Shown: piece by piece, positions 47,772 to 56,739 of the stretch
How the letters are laid out: each line of letters begins with the position of its first letter
Numbering within the stretch: position 1 is the first letter of the stretch
DNA from: Desulfobulbus sp.
Lineage (GTDB): Bacteria > Desulfobacterota > Desulfobulbia > Desulfobulbales > Desulfobulbaceae
NCBI GenBank assembly: GCA_003604995.1
Contig: QZJD01000025.1
Location: forward strand, 1 to 64,000
DNA: 64,000 nucleotides
Direction: 5' to 3'
Notes under the pieces: model-generated
The model's database searches: none
What the model was told of the DNA's origin: nothing
Seen by the model: the letters and a program-made list of their open reading frames with translations, nothing else
Made by a program: the position numbers and the translations under genes

Positions 47772-47920
47772 CCGTTTTCGGCGACAGGCCGCTCTTTTTT
47801 CCCGAGCAGCTATTTTCATTTTCCAGCTTCAGGATATAATAAGAACAAGATTACGAACAGCCCACCCTTGAGAAGGATCGACCCTGATCAGGAAATGATG
47901 GGCCGGAAACGGAGCCAACC

Positions 47921-48310
47921 ATGAAAACATCCATCCTGTGCGGAGCCGCCGCGATTGCTTTCGGTATCTCTCTTTTCGTTGTGCAGCCGGTTTTCAGTCA
48001 GCACGACTGTCCCGGCAACTTTCAGCAGATCCCTAACTACCACCCCTCCATGGGTCACCCCTGCCAATATCTGGGTCTGAATTCCAGGCAGGGCACCTGC
48101 CGGCCCGGCGACGTCTATGAAACCCTCTGCGACGATGCCAGCGGCGGCAGGTACAAAATCTGCCAGGGGCCGAGATTATGCAATGCTCAGGTTGAGCGAG
48201 CAGGGGATTGCCGGCAGTGGGATTTTGTCAACAACCAGCCCTGCCCGCCGGGATATGTCAATGTGGACTGCCAGGGATACTGCGAGCCCGCCGCCTTTCC
48301 CGGCAGGTGA
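47921..48310 (+). CDS. Secreted cysteine-rich hypothetical protein
   Basis: Signal peptide MKTSILCGAAAIAFGISLFVVQPVFS; many Cys in ~100-aa mature part (DCPGNF..HPCQYLG..GTCRPGD..LCDD..KICQGPRLC..DCRQW..PCPPGY..DCQGYC). Confidence 0.7.
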   Translation: MKTSILCGAAAIAFGISLFVVQPVFSQHDCPGNFQQIPNYHPSMGHPCQYLGLNSRQGTCRPGDVYETLCDDASGGRYKICQGPRLCNAQVERAGDCRQWDFVNNQPCPPGYVNVDCQGYCEPAAFPGR

Positions 48311-48377
48311 TCCCCCCCAGCTGGTTTGTGATCCCCGGGGGCAAGCGGTTGAGCCGGGACCGGTCCGCCAGGCTTGT

Positions 48378-48404
48378 CGGTTCCGCACAAAAAATGCGGA
48401 ACCG
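48378..48404. other. Strong hairpin between convergent genes
   Basis: CGGTTCCGCA-caaaaaa-TGCGGAACCG, 10-bp perfect stem. Confidence 0.8.
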
Positions 48405-48496
48405 CGACCGGCGGGCCATGCAATTTGTTGAAAGCTTAGCGGCGGATGCGCAGTGTCTTGACTTTCGAAAATTTCCTGTTTGAGGCGGGCCGGTTT

Positions 48497-48925
48497 TCAG
48501 GAAATATCAACCAGCTCAATGGCGAAATTCAGGTCTTTGCCGGCCAGGGGCGGGTTGGCATCCAGGACGACGTGTTCGTCGGTCACCTCGGTAACCGTAA
48601 CGATGAGGGGCATGTTGTTCGGCCCCTGCATCTGCAGCCGCTGGCCGATCTCGGGGCTGATTTCCGGCGGCACCTGGCCGCGTGGAATGTTGATGACCAG
48701 CTCCTCTCTTCGCGGACCATAGGCCTTGTCCACCGGGATGGTGACGTTTTTCTTTTCGCTCCTGGCCATGCCCATGACCGCCTCTTCAAAGCCCGGGATC
48801 ACCTGGCCGCCGCCGATGGTGAACGAAAGCGGGTCCCGGCCCTCCGATGAGTCGAAAACCGTGCCGTCCGCCAGGGTGCCTGTATAATGAATCGCAACCG
48901 TATCGCCGTTTTTTGCCTGTGTCAT
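48497..48925 (-). CDS. FKBP-type peptidyl-prolyl cis-trans isomerase (SlyD-like)
   Basis: MTQAKNGDTVAIHYTGTLADGTVFDSSEGRDPLSFTIGGGQVIPGFEEAVMGM; HVVLDANPPLAGKDLNFAIEL. Confidence 0.95.
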   Translation of the reverse strand: MTQAKNGDTVAIHYTGTLADGTVFDSSEGRDPLSFTIGGGQVIPGFEEAVMGMARSEKKNVTIPVDKAYGPRREELVINIPRGQVPPEISPEIGQRLQMQGPNNMPLIVTVTEVTDEHVVLDANPPLAGKDLNFAIELVDIS

Positions 48926-49033
48926 GTCATTCTCCGGGGTGAGGTGATAATAGGTCCTGCCAAGGACAATGTCCGCGGAACATAGCACACAAGCGCCCCG
49001 GCCGCCAGCCTTCTTCAGTTTTTTTTGACCGTA

Positions 49034-49591
49034 TCAACTCGTTTCCGGCCGGGTTGTTGTGATAGCAGGAAGCAGGGGAATCAGCCCCCTGCAGACGGAC
49101 TCGATGTCCTGATCCGCGCAGTCATAGACAAGATCAGCATATTTCCGGTACAGGGGAAAACGCTCGGCGTAGAGTTGGGCAAAGGTCTGTTCCGGCCGCC
49201 TGACCAGCCCCCGGGTGGCGGCGGATCCCACCCGCGCCGCCAGGATGGCCAGCTCGACCTGGAGCAGGACGACCAGGCCGATGTTTCGCAGGTGAGCCAT
49301 GCCGGCTGCACTGTAGACAGTGCTGCCGCCGGTGGCAATGACATGTCCTCGAACGTCGAGCGCCAGCAGGATTTTTTCCTCGATCCGGCGAAAACCCGCC
49401 GGGCCCAGCCGGTCGAGGATTACCTGCAGGGGGCTGCCCTGAGCCTTGACGATCAGGTCATCGGTATCGACAAAGGCGAGATGGAGCATTTCGGCCAACC
49501 TGCGGCCCACCGCGCTTTTGCCCGATCCGGCCATGCCGATCAGGATGATGTTCGTTTTATCGCCGGCCATGGCCGGAGGAACCGCGCTCAT
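49034..49591 (-). CDS. Shikimate kinase
   Basis: NIILIGMAGSGKSAVGRRLAEMLHLAFVDTDDLI, VIATGGSTVY, RPEQTFAQLYAERFPLYRKYADL. Confidence 0.92.
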   Translation of the reverse strand: MSAVPPAMAGDKTNIILIGMAGSGKSAVGRRLAEMLHLAFVDTDDLIVKAQGSPLQVILDRLGPAGFRRIEEKILLALDVRGHVIATGGSTVYSAAGMAHLRNIGLVVLLQVELAILAARVGSAATRGLVRRPEQTFAQLYAERFPLYRKYADLVYDCADQDIESVCRGLIPLLPAITTTRPETS

Positions 49592-49797
49592 TCCATCAAG
49601 TGCACCCGCTCACAGTCGGGGCAGATCCAGGTCGGGCCGTTGCTGATCCCCCACCGGTTCTCGGCAAAACAGTCCGGGCAGATGGCAAAGCCGCAGGGGC
49701 AGCTCCAACAGAAGGGTTTCGGCTCTTTGCAGCAGTGGCAAACATATCCTTTTGCTTTTCGCCGTTGATAGCCGCTCTTTTTGGGCGAGTCGGTCAT
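49588..49797 (-). CDS. Small zinc-ribbon protein
   Basis: 69 aa: YVCHCCKEPKPFCWSCPCGFAICPDCFAENRWGISNGPTWICPDCERVH; 4-nt overlaps with both neighbours. Confidence 0.75.
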   Translation of the reverse strand: MTDSPKKSGYQRRKAKGYVCHCCKEPKPFCWSCPCGFAICPDCFAENRWGISNGPTWICPDCERVHLME

Positions 49798-50126
49798 CGT
49801 TCCTCCTTGCCGGGACGCAGTTCCTGTTCGAGCCAGGCCAGATAGGACGCGGCGCCGGCCGCCACCTCGCTGGCCAGTATCTCAGGCACCTCGTAAGGAT
49901 GGAGCCTCCGGATCGCCTCTTCCAGTTCGCCGTAAAGGTCCGCCCTGCTCTTCATGGTGCAGCGGTACTCGTCGGCCTGTTCCACCCTGCCCTGCCAGCG
50001 GTACCAGCTCCGGCACTGGCTGATCTGTACGCAGGCGGCCAGGCGATCGGCCAGGACCGCCTGAGCGATGGTTTCTGCCGACGTTTGGCTGTCCGTGGTG
50101 GTGACGACCTGAATATATTTTTTCAT
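49794..50126 (-). CDS. cutA: Divalent cation tolerance protein CutA
   Basis: VVTTTDSQTSAETIAQAVLADRLAACVQISQCRSWYRWQGRVEQADEYRCTMKSR, HPYEVPEILA. Confidence 0.95.
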   Translation of the reverse strand: MKKYIQVVTTTDSQTSAETIAQAVLADRLAACVQISQCRSWYRWQGRVEQADEYRCTMKSRADLYGELEEAIRRLHPYEVPEILASEVAAGAASYLAWLEQELRPGKEER

Positions 50127-50356
50127 TTCTTTTGCTGTCGGCGGTCGCATGAATAATTGGCCAGACTGATGAGCTTGTTTTCCTGGTTGGGGAAGAGTAT
50201 TATACCCACAAGGTAAGGCAATCATGATGAAATCGCAACCAATGAAAAACCCGCCCCCCCCTGCTGATTCAACCCTGGGGATCGACCGGCAATGCGAAAA
50301 GCACCGTTGCCGGTCATGATCCTACCGGAAAACGCAACCATGCCCAGAGATTTGCC

Positions 50357-51157
50357 ATGCTCCTAGCCATCGATGTCGGGAACTCCCATACGGTCAGCGG
50401 GGTATTCGACGGCGACAGACTTGTTGCCGAATGGCGCCTGAAATCCGACCGCGACCGGACCGGTGACGAGCTGGCCATTCGCTACCATTCCCTGTTTCAA
50501 ATCATGGGGATCGACCCGATGGCGATCACCGGCTTCATCGTCGCCAGCGTGGTGCCGACCCTGGAAACCGCCTGGCTGGCTTACGCAGACAGATACCTTG
50601 CCGGTCGCCTGCGGGCGGAACCCCTGGCGGTCAACCACACGACCCGCACCGGCATCAGCGTGGCCACCGACAACCCCTCCGAAGTGGGGGCCGATCGGAT
50701 CGTCAATTCCGTGGCGGCCTGGCAGCGCTTTGCCGCACCGCTGATCGTCATTGATTTCGGGACAGCCATCACCTTTGACTGCGTAAACGCGCACCGGGAA
50801 TATGTCGGCGGCGCCATCCTGCCCGGCCTGGGTATCTCCCTGGACGCCCTGGCAGCCAGAACCGCGAAACTGCCCCGGGTTGATATAGACCGCCCGCCCG
50901 CCTCCGCAATCGGCAGGAACACCGTGGATGCAATCCGGTCCGGACTTATGATCGGCACCGGCGGGATGGTTGACCGCATGACCGAGCGCCTGGCCGTCGA
51001 GCTGGCCGTTGATCCTGAATCGGTCCACCTGATCGGCACCGGCGGGATGGCCCATTTGATCGCCCCCTACAGCAACAGCCTTGCCGTTGTCGATCCGCAC
51101 CTGACCCTCAGGGGGCTGCGGATCATCTATGAGATGAACAGGGGCCATGCAGGGTAG
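50357..51157 (+). CDS. coaX: Type III pantothenate kinase
   Basis: MLLAIDVGNSHTVSGVFDGDRLVAEWRL, EVGADRIVNSVAAW, IVIDFGTAITFDCV, GGAILPGLGISLDALAARTAKLPRV. Confidence 0.97.
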   Translation: MLLAIDVGNSHTVSGVFDGDRLVAEWRLKSDRDRTGDELAIRYHSLFQIMGIDPMAITGFIVASVVPTLETAWLAYADRYLAGRLRAEPLAVNHTTRTGISVATDNPSEVGADRIVNSVAAWQRFAAPLIVIDFGTAITFDCVNAHREYVGGAILPGLGISLDALAARTAKLPRVDIDRPPASAIGRNTVDAIRSGLMIGTGGMVDRMTERLAVELAVDPESVHLIGTGGMAHLIAPYSNSLAVVDPHLTLRGLRIIYEMNRGHAG

Positions 51158-52064
51158 TTCGCCCATCCTGCCGCCGCCTCTGCGCCGAGGCGATTGCATT
51201 GGCATTTTTTCGCCGGCCGGACCGGTGCGTGATGAGGGGCGCCTCGCAGCGGGTATCCGCCTGCTGCACGAACTCGGCTTCCGGACCAGGCTCCCGCAAG
51301 GAACAGGGGGAAATTGTGACTATCTGGCGGCGGACGACCAAAGCCGCGCCGCGGAACTCCACGCTCTGTGGGCGGATAACGATGTTCAGGGGCTGATGGC
51401 GGTCCGGGGCGGCTATGGCTGCCTGCGGATCCTTGACCACCTGGATTTTTCCCTGCTTCGCGCACGGCCCAAACTCCTGATCGGCTTCAGCGATCTCACC
51501 GTCCTGCTCAACGCGATCAGTGCCCGGACCGGACTGGTCACCGTTCACGGACCCATGGTCTCCACCCTCGCCGATTCTGATCGCGAATCGCTTCAGGCCT
51601 TGACCGCTCTTTTCGAGGGCCAACTGCACGAATATCCTTTGTCCGGGCAGGTTGAAGTGCTTCGCCGCGGCAAGGGCACCGGCGTCCTGCGCGGCGGCAA
51701 CCTCGCCACCCTGGCGCACCTGCTCGGAACACCATGGGAAATCGACTGGCACCGTGCCCTGCTCTTCCTCGAAGATACGGGCGAGCCAATGTATAAAATC
51801 GACCGGATGCTGACCCAGTTGCACCTTGCCGGTCGGCTGAATACTTTGGCGGGATTGGTCCTCGGCAGTTTTGACTGTGGAGAAGAGACAGGTACCGCAA
51901 GCCTGCAGGAGCAGGTCTGGGGCCGGGTGCTGGAACTCACCGCCGGGAGTGATTATCCCATCGTGGGCGGATTTCCGTTGGGACACCTGCGGATGAATCA
52001 CCCTCTGCCCATTGGCATCCCAGCCACCCTGGACTGCGAACGGGGCCGCCTGATCATGCCGTGA
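51147..52064 (+). CDS. LD-carboxypeptidase (S66 family)
   Basis: LRRGDCIGIFSPAGPV, VRGGYGCLRILDHLD, LIGFSDLTVLLNAI, TVHGPMVSTL, LFLEDTGEPMYKIDRML. Confidence 0.94.
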   Translation: MQGSSPILPPPLRRGDCIGIFSPAGPVRDEGRLAAGIRLLHELGFRTRLPQGTGGNCDYLAADDQSRAAELHALWADNDVQGLMAVRGGYGCLRILDHLDFSLLRARPKLLIGFSDLTVLLNAISARTGLVTVHGPMVSTLADSDRESLQALTALFEGQLHEYPLSGQVEVLRRGKGTGVLRGGNLATLAHLLGTPWEIDWHRALLFLEDTGEPMYKIDRMLTQLHLAGRLNTLAGLVLGSFDCGEETGTASLQEQVWGRVLELTAGSDYPIVGGFPLGHLRMNHPLPIGIPATLDCERGRLIMP

Positions 52065-52105
52065 CCACGCTGGTAAATAACAATATATCAAATGGATAAA
52101 TAACA

Positions 52106-52759
52106 TTGCTCAAGCGCTACCTGTACACTCTGTTCGGATTGATCTGCCTGCTGGGGCTGTACCTGATGACCCTGCTGCCGATCCTTGCGGTCAGGCCGGG
52201 CCTGGAGAGCACACAATACGGCCTGGCCCTTCTCGTTTGGGCATTGCTGGCCATCCTCCTTTTTCCTCTCGGGCTGGCCTTCATCGTAAAAAAGGTCTGG
52301 TTTTTCCGCGGGCAGGGCGAACCGGTGGTCCTGGAGCTCCTGGTGGAGCTGCTGCTCAAGGTAAATGAGCTTGATGCCCCGGTCACGATCAATAGGCAGG
52401 GAAAAAAAATAATGGCCGGCTGGCGGTATCAGGAGCCGCACTGGTCGGAGCGCATGGAAAAAAGCGGGATGAACCGCCTCTATGAATTGTGGCTCAGCTT
52501 TGACAACCATACCAAAACAGTGACCATGACCGACCGCGCGCGCAAGGTGAACTGGGATTTGAGTCCCATCAAGATCAGAACCGGCTGGCGTTTTCCCCGC
52601 CTTCCCTCCTGCAACATACATCTCGGCGACGAATGGGGCGTGGAAAATTATGAAGACACGATCCCTCAGGACTACACCTTCCGCGAACATGAAATCAAAT
52701 CGCCGATCCTGAACACCGTTCGCAAAAACGGCTGGAACGTCCGTTTCAGCCTCTTTTAG
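52106..52759 (+). CDS. Hypothetical membrane protein
   Basis: Two N-terminal TM helices then a ~140-aa soluble domain. Confidence 0.65.
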   Translation: MLKRYLYTLFGLICLLGLYLMTLLPILAVRPGLESTQYGLALLVWALLAILLFPLGLAFIVKKVWFFRGQGEPVVLELLVELLLKVNELDAPVTINRQGKKIMAGWRYQEPHWSERMEKSGMNRLYELWLSFDNHTKTVTMTDRARKVNWDLSPIKIRTGWRFPRLPSCNIHLGDEWGVENYEDTIPQDYTFREHEIKSPILNTVRKNGWNVRFSLF

Positions 52760-52787
52760 GAGTGGTTCGCCCTTCCTGATACATCCT

Positions 52788-52964
52788 GAGCCTCTTTCAA
52801 AATGACCACCTGCTCCGATCGGCTAAAAATCTCCTGGCCGGCGTCTTCCTTGTGAAATCGTCCTCACCGTAGCGCTGCTACGCTTCCGGGCGATTTAAAA
52901 ATTCATCCTTGCCCAAAAAATTTTTTGCTCGATCTCGCGACGTCGTTCATTTTGAAAGAGGCTC
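52788..52964. mobile_element. MITE-like element, copy C
   Basis: GAGCCTCTTTCAAAATG ... CATTTTGAAAGAGGCTC flanked by ATCCT/ATCCT; interior nearly identical to copy A. Confidence 0.88.
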
Positions 52965-53029
52965 ATCCTGAAAAAAAACATTGATTTTCACCTGCTCTTT
53001 CGATGTACAATAAAAAAGAGAGGTGAATC

Positions 53030-54010
53030 GTGAGCAAGCCAACGACGCTGACCAAAGAGGAGATCAAGGCCCTGATCGCCCGGCAGGCAGGCATTGATCG
53101 AGTCCCTGAAAAATTCAACATCATCACCGACACCACGGATTTTTTTCGCCTGGAGTATGGCGACGTCCTGGTCCTGGATGACCGGTATTACTGGATCAAG
53201 CGTTACGAAAAGGAAGGCCGCTTCGGGCTGGATGATGAACCCAAATACTGGGTCAGACGCGCCGTCGATCTTTCCGATAATTCCCTCAAGATCATCAAAC
53301 TCGTTTTCCACGAGGAATTTGAAACCAATGTCGCCGGGGTGAAGATCAAATGCTTCCGCAGTCCCAAAAAGGAAGCGAGGATCCTGGATCTGGTGGCGGA
53401 GCATCCCCGTTTCATGCACGGTTTTTCCCTGAACGACTCCGCCGGCAACAATATCCGGATACTGGAATTCATCCCAGGGCCCCGCTTCGACAGCATTGTC
53501 GAACAGTCCGGAGACAGCCATGAAGAGTATTTCCATAGCCATTTTCCGACGGTCCTGGAACAGTTCATCGACCTGGTGAAGGCCATCAAGTTTCTGCACG
53601 ACCATGGCGAGAAGCACGGAGACATCCGGCGCGACCATATCCTTTTCGACCGGGAACGCCAGATCAACCGCTGGATAGATTTCGACTACAATTATCTGCA
53701 CGGCGAATCCATGTGGAGTTTCGACCTGGTGGGACTCGGCAATATCATCATTTTCCTTGCCGGTCGCGGAGACGTTCTGGTGGGGGACCTGCATCGCGAT
53801 CAACGGGCGCTCTTCGACACCCTGTGGGGTGAAGACCTGAGCATCTCCTACCGGAACCGGGTGGCCAATCTGAAAAAGATCTACCCCTATATCCCTGATT
53901 CCTTGAATCGCGTCCTCCTGCACTTTTCGCAGGGAGCAGAGATATATTACGAAAATACGTCCCAGATGCTGGATGACCTTGCCTCGGCCAGGGCCGATTT
54001 GGCAGTGTGA
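53030..54010 (+). CDS. Atypical Ser/Thr protein-kinase-like protein
   Basis: LKIIKLVFHEEFE, GEKHGDIRRDHILFDRERQINRWIDFDYNY resembles the HxD catalytic loop and DFG region with substitutions. Confidence 0.65.
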   Translation: MSKPTTLTKEEIKALIARQAGIDRVPEKFNIITDTTDFFRLEYGDVLVLDDRYYWIKRYEKEGRFGLDDEPKYWVRRAVDLSDNSLKIIKLVFHEEFETNVAGVKIKCFRSPKKEARILDLVAEHPRFMHGFSLNDSAGNNIRILEFIPGPRFDSIVEQSGDSHEEYFHSHFPTVLEQFIDLVKAIKFLHDHGEKHGDIRRDHILFDRERQINRWIDFDYNYLHGESMWSFDLVGLGNIIIFLAGRGDVLVGDLHRDQRALFDTLWGEDLSISYRNRVANLKKIYPYIPDSLNRVLLHFSQGAEIYYENTSQMLDDLASARADLAV

Positions 54011-54024
54011 CAGGGAGGGAAAAC

Positions 54025-54513
54025 ATGAGCGAGAATTCCTTTACCGATCTTGCCCGCCGGGATGCCGAACGGCATATCCTGGCGGCCGTCGACGAGTCCG
54101 ACAACTCAAGACGGGCAATCATGTATCTTGCTGATTTTTTCGGCAACGACAAGGATGTGTTCATCACCGTCCTCTCCATTATCCCGGAACCGTCCGAGGA
54201 CTTTTTCCCCACCGATGTGGACCGGGAGAAATGGAAAACCGAAAAAAAAGCAGAGATGGAGAAGGTTCTGGCCGGGTACCGGGACATCCTGCTCGGCGCG
54301 GGTTTTGCCGAAAGCCAGATCGAAGTGCGCCTGATCATCCGGCCGTGCACCTCCATTGCCGATGCCATTCTGGAAGAACAGGCCAAACTCCGCTGCTGCA
54401 TCGTCGTGGTGGGCCGCCGGGGCATCTCGCATAAAGAGGAGTTCATCTTCGGCTCAACCTCCAACAAGATCCTCCATCACGCTACACACTGCGCGGTCAT
54501 GGTGGTGGAATAG
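54025..54513 (+). CDS. Universal stress protein (UspA family)
   Basis: RHILAAVDESDNSRRAIMYLADFF, CCIVVVGRRGISHKEEFIFGSTSNKILHHATHCAVMVVE; SD GGGAGGGA before ATG 54025. Confidence 0.93.
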   Translation: MSENSFTDLARRDAERHILAAVDESDNSRRAIMYLADFFGNDKDVFITVLSIIPEPSEDFFPTDVDREKWKTEKKAEMEKVLAGYRDILLGAGFAESQIEVRLIIRPCTSIADAILEEQAKLRCCIVVVGRRGISHKEEFIFGSTSNKILHHATHCAVMVVE

Positions 54514-54712
54514 GTGTTTAAAGGTCTGCTTGGCAGACATCCTCAGCACGTCAAAAATCCGTCGGGAAGACTTGCAAGACAGGCCGGCAACGCCCCTCCC
54601 GCTCCCTGCTCGACCGTCAAAAATGCTTGTCAGGCATGCTATTGGCGGCTACATTTAACAAGAATGATTCGTTTTCCCAAATTTGAACATAAGGATATGC
54701 TAGAGCTGTACC

Positions 54713-56155
54713 ATGGCTACTCAAAATCCAGAGGCTGAATCCTTCTACCGCCAAGGTCTCGAACTGCTGCACGCCGAAAAATACACCGAGGCCATAGAGT
54801 ACTTTTCCAAGGCCATCGCTCTGAATCCGGAGTGCGCCGAGGCCTATCACATGCGGGGCGAGCTCCTGACCATGAGCGGATCAATTGTTGAAGGCAATAC
54901 CGACTTGCAGCGTGCCAAAACGCTTCGCTCCGGAGGAATGCTCTCGGGCGGCAGAAAAAAACCGGCAAAAATCGGCAAGATCAATCTCCGGGAAGCGGAA
55001 AGCATCTATGACCAGCTTTCAGCGAAGGATGACTTCTCAGGGAACGATTCCGTAGAATTTTCCGATGAATTGTTCGACCATGCCTTTGTCGACGACAGGG
55101 TGGAAACAAAGCAGCTGTGGGACGGATTCATCGACCCGTCCTGCCCGGAAGCAACATCCCCGGCTATTCTCGAATTCGTCGGCGGCGGCCGGGAAGAGGT
55201 GTTCAGGGCGCAGCTCTTTCAACCCTCCGAAGATGAAATCACCATTCTGCCGGCCGATGCCGAGGGGAGCAGGCGGATCGTGCCGCTGCGCGAGCTGTCT
55301 TGCATCCGCCTGAGCCGTCTGCCGGCCGATTGCGAACAAAAAATGGATTCATCCTGTCAGGTGGAAATCATCGAAACCACGGACGGCAACATATACCACG
55401 AGTACATCAGTTCCCAGCAGCCGATGAAAAACGGTCTCCTCGCCTTCTCCACCAAGGAGGCCACGCTCTTTCCCTACACGTTTTTTCCGGAGTCCAGCAT
55501 CAAGCTGCGCTATCAGGAGCGCTTTTTAGGCGATATCCTCCTGGAAAAACGCTTTATCGCCGACGAAATCCTGAAAAAGGCCCTGGAAGAGCACCAGATG
55601 CTGCGCAGCATGCAGCTTGGCAAAATCATCGCCCGCCAGGCCAATCTCCTTTGCTCGGTGGTAGAGACGGCGATCAGCAGTGCGCACGCAAAAGGGTTGC
55701 AGGGGTTGCGAATCGGAGAAATCCTTCTGGATGCTGGCCTGGTCAACGAGGAACAGGTGATGGACGCCCTGGATTTTCAGGAAAAGTTGCAGGGCCGGAA
55801 ACTCGGCGAATTTCTGATCGAAAAAGGGATTCTCAGGGAAAAAGAGCTGTACATCGCCCTTGCCGAAAAATTCAGGATGCCGTTCATCGACCTCCGGCAG
55901 CAGAAGGTTTCAAGGAAAGTATTGACCATCCTGCCCAGGGAACTGGTTCTTGAGCATACCGCCCTGCCCCTTCGCATCGAGGACGCCACCCTGGTAGTGG
56001 CGACCCCGTCGCCGAATGTCGGCGAACTGCGGGAGGCAATTCGGGCATATTGCGACCTGCCCGATATTGCATTTGTCCTTGCGCAGCCCACCCACCTGAA
56101 AAACGTGGTCGGCATCCTGTATCAGGACCGCCGACGCCACGACAGCGACAACTAG
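54713..56155 (+). CDS. TPR protein with two C-terminal MshEN/GspE N-terminal-like domains
   Basis: TPR AESFYRQGLELLHAEKYTEAIEYFSKAIALNPECAEAYHMRGE; RIGEILLDAGLVNEEQVMDALDFQEKLQGRKLGEFLIEKGILREKELYIALAEKFRMPFIDL. Confidence 0.8.
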   Translation: MATQNPEAESFYRQGLELLHAEKYTEAIEYFSKAIALNPECAEAYHMRGELLTMSGSIVEGNTDLQRAKTLRSGGMLSGGRKKPAKIGKINLREAESIYDQLSAKDDFSGNDSVEFSDELFDHAFVDDRVETKQLWDGFIDPSCPEATSPAILEFVGGGREEVFRAQLFQPSEDEITILPADAEGSRRIVPLRELSCIRLSRLPADCEQKMDSSCQVEIIETTDGNIYHEYISSQQPMKNGLLAFSTKEATLFPYTFFPESSIKLRYQERFLGDILLEKRFIADEILKKALEEHQMLRSMQLGKIIARQANLLCSVVETAISSAHAKGLQGLRIGEILLDAGLVNEEQVMDALDFQEKLQGRKLGEFLIEKGILREKELYIALAEKFRMPFIDLRQQKVSRKVLTILPRELVLEHTALPLRIEDATLVVATPSPNVGELREAIRAYCDLPDIAFVLAQPTHLKNVVGILYQDRRRHDSDN

Positions 56156-56739
56156 CCGACCAGACGGGGAAGAATCCAGCGCACCGCCGCCAGAAGGTTC
56201 TCGGCAACGTGGGCGGGCTGGAGTTCCCGTGACGGCCCGATATACTGATAATCTCCCCGACCGTAGCCGGTCAGCACCAGCACCGGTGTACAGCCGACCC
56301 GCGCTGCGCAGGTGATGTCCGACCAGCGGTCGCCCACCAGATAGGAGCGGGCCAGATCCAGATTCAGCTCGGCGGCCGCCTGATCCAGAAGCCCTGTCTT
56401 CGGTTTACGGCAGGCGCACTCTTGCCGGTACTCTTCCACCTTGGCTTCGGGATGGTGCGGACAGACATAGAGACCGTCGATCCGGGCACCCTCGGCGGCC
56501 AACAGATCCTTCATCATCCGGTGTACTTCGTCCAGCAGGGATTTGGGAAAATAGCCACGGGCCAGCCCCGACTGGTTGGTCACCACCACCACCGGAATCC
56601 GGTGCGCATTGAGCAGCCTGATCGCCTCCGCCGCGCCGGGCAGGAGGTGAAACCGGCTGAGATGATTGATATAGCCCATCTGCTCGTTGATGGTCCCGTC
56701 GCGGTCGAGAAAGACCGCCGGTCGCGCACCCTGCTTCAT
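56152..56739 (-). CDS. gmhB: D-glycero-beta-D-manno-heptose 1,7-bisphosphate 7-phosphatase
   Basis: AVFLDRDGTINEQMGYI, VVVVTNQSGLARGYF, CPHHPEA...CACRKPKTGLL, YLVGDRWSDI. Confidence 0.94.
   Translation of the reverse strand: MKQGARPAVFLDRDGTINEQMGYINHLSRFHLLPGAAEAIRLLNAHRIPVVVVTNQSGLARGYFPKSLLDEVHRMMKDLLAAEGARIDGLYVCPHHPEAKVEEYRQECACRKPKTGLLDQAAAELNLDLARSYLVGDRWSDITCAARVGCTPVLVLTGYGRGDYQYIGPSRELQPAHVAENLLAAVRWILPRLVG

Noticed and set aside
48446-48850. Plus-strand ORF opposite the FKBP gene
   Set aside because: Shadow ORF of a clear FKBP-type isomerase.
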